Shown here piece after piece: positions 47,513 through 56,157 of a stretch of 64,000 nt of DNA. The stretch's first letter is position 1. The number at the start of each line of letters is the position of its first letter. This DNA is from Candidatus Zixiibacteriota bacterium (lineage in GTDB: Bacteria > Zixibacteria > MSB-5A5 > WJJR01): the NCBI GenBank assembly GCA_036397555.1, contig DASWIS010000031.1:1-64000 (forward strand). The letters are read 5' to 3'. The position numbers were made by a program, and so were the translations under genes. The notes beneath the pieces were generated by a model. That model did no database searches and was not told the DNA's origin. It saw nothing but the letters and a program-made list of their open reading frames with translations.

Positions 47513-48325
47513 GTGCTGCGACGGCTCTGGGGGTGGTCGTCTCATCGGCCCGCGGGATTACCGTGGGCGATTTTGTTTTCTCTTCTGCTGTTGCTCTCCG
47601 GAAGCAGGATCCGTCTGTTTGTCGCCGGTGCGGTCGTCGAGTTCGTGTACGCCCCGTTGTTCGCACTGCGCCATCGGATCAGCGCCGGCGCCGATGTCTT
47701 AAGGACCAACGAGCGTCTGACAGAACGTCTCGCGCAATTGGAAATCGAGAATCAGCGTTTGCGTGAAGCCGGCATCGAGAATCAACGGTTGCGCGAACTG
47801 CTGGGTTTCGCGCCTGGGTGGGAGGGGCGCGTCATTCCGGCCGAGGTGATCGGACCATTCTCGCCGCAGAGCGGTACGCTCTGGATTCAGACCGCCCGTG
47901 ACAAATCCCCGCAGCGCAACTGGCCGGTCGTCACCTCGGAAGGGTTGCTCGGGCGAATCATCGACCCCGATGTCGGCCGTTCGCGTGTGCGGACACTCTG
48001 GGACCGCCTGCTGCGCGTCGCCGCCTATGACCAGCGCAGCCGTGTCGGCGGGATCATTGCCTGGGAACAAGGGACACAACTGCGGCTCCATCATGTCAGC
48101 CGCAGCGCGGACATCGCGATCGGCGATACTGTTCTCTCATCCGGATGGGGAGGAATTTTTCCCAAGGGGCTGATGATCGGGACCGTTGCCCGTATCGACT
48201 CGGCGACCCATGGTGATTTCTTGGGGATCGATGTCGAGCCCACCGTCAGGCCCGATCGTATCGAAACCGTGTTTGTCATCGAACCGATCGGCAGCGACGA
48301 GCCGGATGCGGAGATCGAGCCATGA
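47513..48325 (+). CDS. mreC: Rod shape-determining protein MreC
   Basis: A 270-residue protein. A single N-terminal transmembrane segment (about 15-35) is followed by a coiled coil (LTERLAQLEIENQRLREAGI) and the beta-rich MreC domain (EVIGPFSPQSGTLWI, LIGRI-like LLGRIIDPD, SGWGGIFPKGLMIGTV). It scaffolds the elongasome in the periplasm. Start is GTG after GGGGGAGTAGAC. It overlaps mreD by four bases. mreB is not in the window. Confidence 0.92.
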   Translation: MLRRLWGWSSHRPAGLPWAILFSLLLLLSGSRIRLFVAGAVVEFVYAPLFALRHRISAGADVLRTNERLTERLAQLEIENQRLREAGIENQRLRELLGFAPGWEGRVIPAEVIGPFSPQSGTLWIQTARDKSPQRNWPVVTSEGLLGRIIDPDVGRSRVRTLWDRLLRVAAYDQRSRVGGIIAWEQGTQLRLHHVSRSADIAIGDTVLSSGWGGIFPKGLMIGTVARIDSATHGDFLGIDVEPTVRPDRIETVFVIEPIGSDEPDAEIEP

Positions 48326-48852
48326 CCGCGATTCTCGGTTGGGCTGCCGTGCTCTTGAGCATTGCGGTGTATCGAGTCTGGTTTCCAGGGTCGCCGATGC
48401 CGGCAGCGTTGACGCTCAACTACGATCTGTTGGTGATCGCGTTGATCGGCCTGCACCGTGGGATGCGGGCTGGCGCGATCGGCGGCTGGGTCATCGGGTT
48501 CGTCGCCTCTGCCACCGATCCGGCGACACTCGGATTCGGAACACTGTTCGGTGCGCTGCTCGGATGGGTCATCGGCTACTGGGGCGAGCGGATGTTCATC
48601 GAAAATGCGATCTCCCGGTGGCTGCTCTTGTGGCTGGCGCTGCTCGTCGAACGGCTCCTGTTTTTGGCACTGGCCGCATCGGGCGACTGGTCTCTGTGGT
48701 TCTCGTCGATCTGGACAGGGGCGCTGGCATCGGCCGGGCTGACCGCCACGGTTGGCGCCGCCATCTCGCTTCTCTGGGAACGTTCACATCTCCGGAGCGG
48801 ATCACGCGCGCGCCGGAGTTCTTCCGGCGATGTCGGCGGTACGGTCGATTGA
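48322..48852 (+). CDS. mreD: Rod shape-determining protein MreD
   Basis: A 176-residue hydrophobic protein with five or six membrane segments, weakly conserved as is usual for MreD. The identification rests on size, hydrophobicity, LNYDLLVIALIGLHRGMRAG and position between mreC (4-bp overlap) and the PBP2 gene. It acts with MreC in cell elongation. Confidence 0.85.
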   Translation: MTAILGWAAVLLSIAVYRVWFPGSPMPAALTLNYDLLVIALIGLHRGMRAGAIGGWVIGFVASATDPATLGFGTLFGALLGWVIGYWGERMFIENAISRWLLLWLALLVERLLFLALAASGDWSLWFSSIWTGALASAGLTATVGAAISLLWERSHLRSGSRARRSSSGDVGGTVD

Positions 48853-48886
48853 CGTGCGATTGCTGCAGTTGTTTTGAATCAACACG

Positions 48887-50686
48887 ATGATTGGGCTATC
48901 ACGACGTATTGTTGCGCTGGGAGTGCTGGCGTTGGTGTTTTTGGCTCTCGCCGGACGGCTCGCGTACATGCAGTTGGTGCAGGTCGGCTATTACCGCACG
49001 ATTGCCAACGAAAACCGCATCCGAATGATTTCGTTGGCGGCGCCGCGCGGGCGAATCCTCGACTGTAACGGTGTGCCGCTGGTTGTCAATCGTCCCGCGT
49101 TCAGCGTCTCGGTCGTGCCCGCGGATTTTCGCGGTGATCGTCCGCGCGCGCGATTGGCGGAGGCGCTGCAAATCTCGACTGAGGCGCTCGGCGAGCGCCT
49201 GCGCAAACAGACCTCATTGCCGCTGGAACCGGTGGTCGTCAATCGCGATGCCGATCTGCGTCTCGTCAGCCGCATCGAGGAACGCATTGAAGATGTCTCG
49301 GGAGTCATGATCTCCACCGATCCGGTTCGCGAGTATCCGACTGCGGCCTGGGCCGGGCACTTGCTGGGCTACACGCGGGCCGTCGGTGAACGCGACCTGA
49401 ACAAGAGAGACAAGACCGGCGCTCCATTGCGCGGCGACATCGGCGCGGCCGGGTTGGAGCGATGGTACGATGATCTGTTGCGCGGTGTCGACGGTGTCGG
49501 CTACCGGCAGATCAACGCCTACGGCCAGGCGCTGGGCCCCATGGCGGAGTATCCCGATATCCCGCCGATTCCCGGAGACGAGTTGCGCCTGACGATCGAC
49601 GTCCGACTGCAGGCGCTCGCCGATTCGCTGCTGCGGGATTACGTCGCGGGGACCGTGGTCGCGATTGACGTCAGGACGGGAGCGGTTGTCTGCCTGGAGA
49701 CGCGCCCCGGCTTCGACGCCAACCATTTCGTCGGTGGCATGACCGCCAACGAGTGGGACTCACTGCGAAGCGACTCGCTGCATCCGTTGATGACGCGCGC
49801 AACCATGGGCTTGTACCCGCCGGGTTCGACGTCGAAACTGGTCACGATGGCGGCTGCGCTGGAGAGCGGCGCCATGACGACGTCGCAGCGGCTCTCCCCG
49901 TGCACAGGGGGCTACCGGTTCGGCAACCGTGTCTTCGGGTGCTGGAAGAAGGGCGGTCACGGCTCGCTGGACATGTTCGGGGCGATCGAACAGTCGTGCG
50001 ATGTCTACTGGTATCAGGCAATCCAGCGGTTTGGACTGCCGGTCTGGGCCCATCACGCACGGACATCCGGCTTGGGCCGACCGACCGGCATCCAACTGCC
50101 GGGAGAACTCAACGGCAATGTGCCCGATGAGCCCTATCTCGACCGAAAGTACGGGAAGGGGAAATGGTCACGTGGATTACTCTTAAACTTTTCCATCGGA
50201 CAAGGTGAGTTGCTGGTCACGCCGCTTCAGCTTGTTCAATACTTTGCCGCCATTGCAAATGACGGGGTCGGTATGCGTCCGCAATTGCTCGCTGCACACC
50301 GTGCCGAGGGCGGATCGTGGGTGACGACAAAACCGGAGGCGGCGTTTCAACTGCCGTACAAGAAAGTAACGATCGAGGCGATGCAACGGGCCTGCCGCCT
50401 GGTGGTGGACGGTGACCACGGCACGGCGATTGGTATCAGGGATCACCAGGTACGCATGGCGGGGAAGACCGGGACCGCGCAGAATCCGCACGGCACTGAG
50501 CACGCGTGGTTTGTCGGCTATGCCCCCTCCGAAGCGCCGCGCGTGGCGGTGGTCGCGTTGGTGGAGAACGTCGGCCACGGCTCGGAGTTTGCCGCACCGA
50601 TTTGTCTGGAGATTGCGAAGGCCTATCTGGCGATCGACGCGAATGGAATCGCGCTCAACACTCGGCTCTCGTCGGAATCAAACTGA
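48887..50686 (+). CDS. mrdA: Penicillin-binding protein 2 (elongasome transpeptidase)
   Basis: A 599-residue class B PBP. An N-terminal membrane helix (residues 8-28), dimerisation domain with RGRILDCNGVPLV, then the transpeptidase domain with STSK-type PPGSTSKLV (Ser314, Lys317), SCD (370-372) and GKTGTAQNP (527-529). It cross-links new peptidoglycan together with RodA. It lies 34 bp after mreD. rodA is 1.5 kb downstream beyond an inserted minus-strand gene. Confidence 0.94.
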   Translation: MIGLSRRIVALGVLALVFLALAGRLAYMQLVQVGYYRTIANENRIRMISLAAPRGRILDCNGVPLVVNRPAFSVSVVPADFRGDRPRARLAEALQISTEALGERLRKQTSLPLEPVVVNRDADLRLVSRIEERIEDVSGVMISTDPVREYPTAAWAGHLLGYTRAVGERDLNKRDKTGAPLRGDIGAAGLERWYDDLLRGVDGVGYRQINAYGQALGPMAEYPDIPPIPGDELRLTIDVRLQALADSLLRDYVAGTVVAIDVRTGAVVCLETRPGFDANHFVGGMTANEWDSLRSDSLHPLMTRATMGLYPPGSTSKLVTMAAALESGAMTTSQRLSPCTGGYRFGNRVFGCWKKGGHGSLDMFGAIEQSCDVYWYQAIQRFGLPVWAHHARTSGLGRPTGIQLPGELNGNVPDEPYLDRKYGKGKWSRGLLLNFSIGQGELLVTPLQLVQYFAAIANDGVGMRPQLLAAHRAEGGSWVTTKPEAAFQLPYKKVTIEAMQRACRLVVDGDHGTAIGIRDHQVRMAGKTGTAQNPHGTEHAWFVGYAPSEAPRVAVVALVENVGHGSEFAAPICLEIAKAYLAIDANGIALNTRLSSESN

Positions 50687-50733
50687 AAGCGCCTCTCGAA
50701 GAATTCGACGGTCCGGCCCCGCCGGTATCAGAA

Positions 50734-51915
50734 TCACTTCGGTCGGGCCCCTGTGCCGCGCGCCGATGTTCCTTTGCCGGCGGCGCTTGATCCGCGCGAG
50801 CCGCCTGTTGAACGCGGCGTGTAGGTCTTTCCGCCCGAGGAGCCGCCCGAGGGCTTTCCGACTGTAGTCTTGCCGGACTTCGCGGGGGGAGCCGACTTGA
50901 CCGCCGACCGACCGGCCTTTGTGGTTGTCTTGGACTGGATTGTCCGACGAGACACATCCGTCGTGCGCTTGGTCGTCGTCAATCCGTGACGTGCGGTTGT
51001 CCGATCCCGTCCTGTCGTGCGATTGACAGTCGTCCGGCTCTGGGTCGTCTGTGAGCGTGTCGTCAACCCGCTTTTCGATTTCGTCGTCGAGCGCGTCGTC
51101 GAGCGGGTGATTCCCTTCACATCGGCGGTCCCGGTGGATCGCGACGTGTAGCTTGTTGGTCTGGACTTTCCGGCCGTCGCCTTCAGGCGCGAGGACACGA
51201 CGGCGTCACGAGGCGTCGCACGGTACGCCTTCGTCGCAGTCGCCACTATCGCGGTCTCCGTGCGGCGTGACGTTTTGGTTTTTGCGTAGACAGTGGTGTG
51301 CGCACCGCCGCGTCGCGAGACTTTGGGTGTGTAGGTGTGGTGCGCGTAATAGCCGTTGTGGTAGTACCCACCCGTGTAATGGCCGCCGTGATAAAAGTAC
51401 GGGTCGCAATAAGCATACTGGTACCCATGCTGATACCAGCGATACGGTCTGGGTCCGCACCACCAGGGATCCCAATACCACCACGACGTACTCCACCAGG
51501 GATTATAACCGCCGTAGTGCAGTCCCCAGGACGGTCCGTACCAGCCGTACCCGACACTCCAGTACGGGTCGCCCCACCAATAGGAGCCGTAGAGGTTGAT
51601 GCTGACCCCGTCGTCGTAGGAGCTGCCGCTCGATTCTACCGCCGTTTCGGTGCCTGCTTCCGCTTCCCCGACCGGAACGAGCACCTCCAGCAGCGCGTCG
51701 ACGATCTCCTCGTTACACCCCGCCTCTTTCAATCGCACCCAGTCGGATGCCTCCAACGGCTGGTCGAGCCCGGCGGCGTCGACGATCCGTGCGATCCGCT
51801 GCGGCTCGAATCCCGCCGCACACAGGTCCATGATATCCTCGACCGTCATCGCTTGACTCGGGGCCGTCCACAGAAGCAGGGCGGCCGCAGTTATCAGGAA
51901 TCGTTTCATGATCAT
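50734..51915 (-). CDS. Secreted low-complexity protein (Gly/Tyr/Trp- then Thr/Arg/Ser/Lys-rich)
   Basis: A 393-residue exported protein of unknown family. Residues 1-22 are a signal peptide. Residues about 23-85 are a helical segment with two similar halves (VEDIMDLCAAGFEPQRIARI and DWVRLKEAGCNEEIVDALLE). Residues about 105-200 are rich in Tyr, Trp, Gly and His (GGYNPWWSTSWWYWDPWWCG, GGHYTGGYYHNGYYAHH). Residues 200-393 are basic and rich in Thr, Ser, Arg and Lys with RTT/STT repeats. It is antisense to and inserted between mrdA and rodA. A surface-coat or wall-binding role is possible but unproven. Confidence 0.75.
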   Translation of the reverse strand: MIMKRFLITAAALLLWTAPSQAMTVEDIMDLCAAGFEPQRIARIVDAAGLDQPLEASDWVRLKEAGCNEEIVDALLEVLVPVGEAEAGTETAVESSGSSYDDGVSINLYGSYWWGDPYWSVGYGWYGPSWGLHYGGYNPWWSTSWWYWDPWWCGPRPYRWYQHGYQYAYCDPYFYHGGHYTGGYYHNGYYAHHTYTPKVSRRGGAHTTVYAKTKTSRRTETAIVATATKAYRATPRDAVVSSRLKATAGKSRPTSYTSRSTGTADVKGITRSTTRSTTKSKSGLTTRSQTTQSRTTVNRTTGRDRTTARHGLTTTKRTTDVSRRTIQSKTTTKAGRSAVKSAPPAKSGKTTVGKPSGGSSGGKTYTPRSTGGSRGSSAAGKGTSARGTGARPK

Positions 51916-52155
51916 CGCTCCGGTTTCTCTGTCTCATTCTACCGTATTTGATACGCCCTTACGGCGCATCCGCCACACACAAATTAGCAAAAAACAGACC
52001 AAGGCCTCTTGTAATTGGTTCTCCCAACTCCCATCGGCCAAACGGCTTCCATGACGGCAATAGTGAGCATCCGGCCACGTGCACGATTATAGGGCACACA
52101 CGAACTGACATTGACAGGATCATAGCGCCCTGTCACCTTGCAACAGGGGTCTGAC

Positions 52156-53379
52156 GTGGAAGTTCTCCGACAACGCATTCCATCGCTCGACTGGCTTCTG
52201 GTGGGAAGCACCCTGCTGCTTTCGATCATCGGCATCCTGCTGATCTACACCACCGATGCCAGCAGTGAACAGATGAGCCCTAACACATTGTGGGATAAAC
52301 AGGTAATCTGGCTGACCCTGGGACTGGCGGCATTCTTTTTGGCTGTTTTCGTCCCGCTGCGGGTGCACGAAGTCTTCGCCTATGTCTATCTGGCAATCGT
52401 TGCCCTCGTTCTCGCAATCCTTCTCTTCGGTGGTGGCGGTATTCAGGGACGATGGATTTCGATGGGCGCTTTTCACGTGCAGCCATCGGAGCCGGCCAAG
52501 CTGGCCATGCTGTTCGCTCTGTCACGCTATCTGGCCTACCAGAAGCGCCCTCCGATCAGTCGGCGCTCGTTGCTGACGCTCTCGGCGCTGGTGGGGCCCG
52601 TTTGGCTGCTGGTGCTCCGACAGCCCGATCTTGGCACATCACTGGTATTCTGGGCACTGCTCTTAACCATGCTCTATTGGGCCGGTGCGCCCCCGCTGCA
52701 CATGTTCCTCTTGGTCTCACCCCTGATCAGTCTGATTCTCGCTTTCAATTGGATCAGTTGGGTTGTCTTTCTTGTGGTCCTTCTCTTCGCGCTTCACTTT
52801 GCCCGTACGGGATTGTTCACTTCGGCGGGGCTGGTCGTGCTCAACATTCTGTTTGGTATCATTACGCCGCTGGCATGGAACAAACTGCTGCCGTATCAGA
52901 AACTGCGGCTGATCTCGTTCCTCGATCCGGGCGGTGATCCTCGCGGCGCGGGGTATCAGATTATTCAGTCGAAAGTCGCCATCGGCTCCGGGGGTCTGTG
53001 GGGCACCGGTTTCCTCGAGGGGAGCCAGACCGGATTGCACTTTCTGCCGGAAAAGCACACCGATTTCATCTTCGCGGTCGCCGGTGAGCAATTCGGACTG
53101 TGGGGGACGCTTCTGATACTCTTCCTCTTCGGCGTATTCCTTTGGCGAACCATCGAAGTGGCGCATGTGGCGCGGAGTCGCTTCGCGCGGTTCCTTGCGA
53201 TCGGCGCGGCGACGATCGTCGCGTTCCAGATGATCGTCAACATCGGCATGACCGTCGGGCTGATGCCGGTGACAGGACTGCCGTTGCCGTTTGTCTCCTA
53301 TGGCGGCAGCTCGCTGATCTCCCTGTGGTTCCTGACGGGGCTGATCGCCAACGTGCGTCGTCACTGGCAGGAGTACTGA
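52156..53379 (+). CDS. rodA: Peptidoglycan glycosyltransferase RodA
   Basis: A 407-residue SEDS protein with about ten membrane segments. LDWLLVGSTLLLSIIGILLIY at the start, WISMGAFHVQPSEPAKLA, GSGGLWGTGFLEGSQT, LPEKHTDFIFAVAGEQFG and the C-terminal GLPLPFVSYGGSSLI are diagnostic. It polymerises glycan strands in the elongasome with PBP2. GTG 52156 follows CAGGGG. Its stop overlaps the comF start (TGATG). Confidence 0.94.
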   Translation: MEVLRQRIPSLDWLLVGSTLLLSIIGILLIYTTDASSEQMSPNTLWDKQVIWLTLGLAAFFLAVFVPLRVHEVFAYVYLAIVALVLAILLFGGGGIQGRWISMGAFHVQPSEPAKLAMLFALSRYLAYQKRPPISRRSLLTLSALVGPVWLLVLRQPDLGTSLVFWALLLTMLYWAGAPPLHMFLLVSPLISLILAFNWISWVVFLVVLLFALHFARTGLFTSAGLVVLNILFGIITPLAWNKLLPYQKLRLISFLDPGGDPRGAGYQIIQSKVAIGSGGLWGTGFLEGSQTGLHFLPEKHTDFIFAVAGEQFGLWGTLLILFLFGVFLWRTIEVAHVARSRFARFLAIGAATIVAFQMIVNIGMTVGLMPVTGLPLPFVSYGGSSLISLWFLTGLIANVRRHWQEY

Positions 53380-54137
53380 TGTCCGCCTTCATCTCACAAA
53401 CCGCCCATGATGAGAGCCGGCTGTTCGCGACCGCCACCGAGGCGGTTTGCGGAACCGTTTTCTTTCCCAAACGCTGTCCGGTATGTGGCTCGACGGTGCT
53501 GGCCCCCGGTCGGGCCTGGTGCCACGCCTGCGACACTCATGTGAGACTTTGGGACCAGGCCTTGTGCTTCACCTGCCGGCGGTGGCGCGGTGTGCCGGAA
53601 GACCGCTGCCACGCCACGCACGAAGAATCTCGGATTCGCGGCTTCACTTGCCTTGGCGCATACGATGCCGCACTCGGAGCCGTCGTCAGAGAACTGAAGT
53701 ACTCCGGTGCGCTGTATCTCGCCGGTCCCCTCGGGAGTCTGCTGGCGTCACGGCTTGACCAGGACGCGTCCACGGATCTGATCGTCCCGATACCGACTGC
53801 GCGCGGCAAAGTCGAGAAACGCGGTGTCGCACATGCCGAGGAAATCGCGCGCTCCATCGGACAGGCGACCGGTGCGGAGGTTGCGACCGACGCGCTGGCG
53901 TGGCGACGGCGAGTGGCGGATCAAACGGCGCTCACGCCGGCGCAGCGAGAGGCGAATCTGTCTGAGGCACTGGGAGTGCGCGATGCGTCGCTCGTCGCAG
54001 GTCGTGACGTATTGATCGTTGACGACGTGACAACGACGGGAGCGACCATCAACGAAGCGGCCCGCGCACTTTCCGCCGGTGGCGCGGCCCGGACCGGCGC
54101 GTCGGTCGTGGCGATTAACCTGGGCCAAACAGGATAG
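53379..54137 (+). CDS. comF: ComF family phosphoribosyltransferase
   Basis: A 252-residue protein. N-terminal zinc-ribbon-like cysteines (KRCPVCGS, CHAC, CFTC) are followed by a PRTase domain with VVRELKYSGA, DLIVPIPTARGKVEKRG and the PRPP loop VLIVDDVTTTGATI. ComF proteins are linked to natural transformation and DNA metabolism, but their reaction is unclear. It is translationally coupled to rodA. Confidence 0.9.
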   Translation: MSAFISQTAHDESRLFATATEAVCGTVFFPKRCPVCGSTVLAPGRAWCHACDTHVRLWDQALCFTCRRWRGVPEDRCHATHEESRIRGFTCLGAYDAALGAVVRELKYSGALYLAGPLGSLLASRLDQDASTDLIVPIPTARGKVEKRGVAHAEEIARSIGQATGAEVATDALAWRRRVADQTALTPAQREANLSEALGVRDASLVAGRDVLIVDDVTTTGATINEAARALSAGGAARTGASVVAINLGQTG

Positions 54138-54202
54138 GGCCGGGGTTGGGTACTGCCGCTCCCACGAAGATATCAGTCCGTCCCGCACGGCGTGGCAGTC
54201 CC

Positions 54203-55108
54203 GTGAATGCGTGGATCGGGCGATTTCTCGACTATCTGGTTTTATCGGCGGGCCGTTCCGCGAACACGCTCGCGGCCTATCGACTCGACCTCGAACAGTA
54301 CTCCGAATTCAGTCACACGCGCGGCCTTGGTCATCCCAACGAGATCGATGCGCGACTGGTCGGCGATTTTGTCGCCTCGCTGTCTGATCGGGGCTTGTCG
54401 GCTGCGAGCGTCGCGCGCAAGCTCTCGGCGGTTCGTCAGTTTCATCGGTACTTGGTGCGTGAAGATGTCTGCCGTCACAACCCGGCGCGCGCTTTGCGCA
54501 CGCCGCGTCGGGCCCGTCATTTGCCCGACATTCTCTCTGTTCGACAGGTCCGCGACCTCCTCAGGCACTGCGCCGACAACACTGTGAGGGGACGGCGCGA
54601 CCGCGCCCTCGTGTCGGTGTTATACGGCGCCGGATTGCGCGTTTCGGAGGCGGCCGGACTCAAGCTCGACGACATCGATTTCACCGACCGATTCATCCGC
54701 GTGCGTGGCAAGGGCGGACGCGAGCGATTGACGCCCTTCGGCGACATGACCGCCGCCGCGCTGCGCGGTTACATCGAGGGCTCGCGATCGAGTACGCCCG
54801 ACACGCGCGGCTGCGCGCATGTGTTTCTTGGCCGACAGGGACACGGCATCTCGCGCATGAGCATTTGGCGCACGGTTCGTCGGCTGGCGCTGCTGTCCGG
54901 AATCGATCGGGCCTTTACCCCTCACACATTCCGTCACTCATTTGCCACGCACATGCTCGAAGCCGGGGCCGACTTGCGCGCGGTGCAGTCGATCCTGGGG
55001 CACAGTTCGGTCACCACCACGCAGATCTACACGCATTTGGACAGACGGCACCTGCGGGATGTTCACAGCCGTTTCCATCCGCTCGGAGACGCGACAAAAT
55101 CGCCCTAA
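54203..55108 (+). CDS. Tyrosine recombinase XerC/XerD
   Basis: A 301-residue tyrosine recombinase of normal Xer length. The N-terminal SAM-like domain has GRSANTLAAYRLDL. Catalytic residues are all present: Arg146 (GAGLRVSEA), Lys170 (VRGKGGRERLTP), His241 and Arg244 (HTFRHSFATHM), His267 (LGHSS) and Tyr276 (TQIYTHL). It resolves chromosome dimers at dif. XerC and XerD cannot be told apart here. The GTG at 54203 is preferred to TTG 54146. No integron or phage genes are adjacent, so it is probably housekeeping. Confidence 0.92.
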   Translation: MNAWIGRFLDYLVLSAGRSANTLAAYRLDLEQYSEFSHTRGLGHPNEIDARLVGDFVASLSDRGLSAASVARKLSAVRQFHRYLVREDVCRHNPARALRTPRRARHLPDILSVRQVRDLLRHCADNTVRGRRDRALVSVLYGAGLRVSEAAGLKLDDIDFTDRFIRVRGKGGRERLTPFGDMTAAALRGYIEGSRSSTPDTRGCAHVFLGRQGHGISRMSIWRTVRRLALLSGIDRAFTPHTFRHSFATHMLEAGADLRAVQSILGHSSVTTTQIYTHLDRRHLRDVHSRFHPLGDATKSP

Positions 55109-55218
55109 GAAGCGTATCCCCAACCTCCGACAATACCGAATAGGGCGGGCCGGGCTGTCAGGTGCGGTCGGACGGTCCAGACATACTCCATGTGTCCTCA
55201 CTGTCAAGGGACAAGCCG

Positions 55219-56145
55219 ATGATCTGCGCGCATCTGCACACCGAGGCGGATGTATGGCCACAAGCCATCCGCGACGCGCTGAAAGATTTCCACCCCGAAT
55301 TGACGCCTTTCCGCACACGCGCCGAGTTGTCCGATTTGGCGCTGCGCACACTTCTTGATCTGGTGCTAATCCCGGTCCTTGGCTCCGAGGAGCGGGCCCT
55401 GAAGATCGTCCATGGAGCCCGCACGCTGCCGGCGCTGGCCGCTGTGCCCGTCGTCGTCTGGCATCCCAATCCCGATGGCGAGGCGATCCGGAGATTTCTG
55501 GAGTCTCCGGTCGACGACTTGTTGATTGGTGCACCCACCGATCCGGCAGCGGCCGCTCGTTTGCGTATGGCGGTCCGTCGCAGTTGGCGCGATCTCGATG
55601 TCAATCCGTCCAGCCGGCTCCCTGGGCCGACGACGATCGAACGGGTCATTTCGGAGATGATCGCCGGCGGCGAGGAGTTCGCGGTCTGCTATGCCGACCT
55701 CGACGATTTCAAGGCCTACAACGACTACTACGGATATTTCTACGGCGACCGCGTGATCAAGATGTGTTCGCGGATCATCCGGGAGACGGTCCACGAGTTC
55801 CAGCCCGACGGGTTCGTCGGTCACATCGGCGGCGACGATTTCGTGTACCTGATCCGACCTCCCAGGATCAAGCGCATCTGCGAAGCGGTGCTCAAGCGCT
55901 TCGACGCGGAGATTCCGTTGTGCTATGAGCCGCGTGACCGTCGCAACGGCTATATCATCTCGAAGGACCGTCGGGGGACGGCGCAGACGTATTCACTGAT
56001 GAACTTGTCGATCGCGGTGGTGATCAACCGCAACGAGATGTTCAAGCACGTCGGCGAGATATCGCACATGGTCGCCGACCTGAAGCGGTATGTCAAATCC
56101 CTGCCGGGATCCAACTACATGGTCGAACGCCGCTCGAAGTATTAA
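55219..56145 (+). CDS. GGDEF protein with degenerate receiver-like N-terminus
   Basis: A 308-residue protein. Residues 1-125 look like a response-regulator fold without an evident phosphorylatable Asp at the beta-3 end (LDLVLIPVLG). Residues about 140-300 are a GGDEF domain with the active loop GHIGGDDFVYLI (GGDDF, residues 204-208), CYADLDDFKAYND and a FYGDRVIKMCSRII helix. It probably makes cyclic di-GMP, though the loop variant and lack of a clear RxxD inhibitory site leave activity open. The ATG at 55219 is used. It converges on the next gene. Confidence 0.85.
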   Translation: MICAHLHTEADVWPQAIRDALKDFHPELTPFRTRAELSDLALRTLLDLVLIPVLGSEERALKIVHGARTLPALAAVPVVVWHPNPDGEAIRRFLESPVDDLLIGAPTDPAAAARLRMAVRRSWRDLDVNPSSRLPGPTTIERVISEMIAGGEEFAVCYADLDDFKAYNDYYGYFYGDRVIKMCSRIIRETVHEFQPDGFVGHIGGDDFVYLIRPPRIKRICEAVLKRFDAEIPLCYEPRDRRNGYIISKDRRGTAQTYSLMNLSIAVVINRNEMFKHVGEISHMVADLKRYVKSLPGSNYMVERRSKY

Positions 56146-56157
56146 CCGTTGCGGTAT

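Noticed and set aside
54203-55108. Tyrosine recombinase as mark of a mobile island
   Set aside because: Length and motifs match housekeeping XerC/D, the neighbours are core genes and there are no att-like repeats around it.
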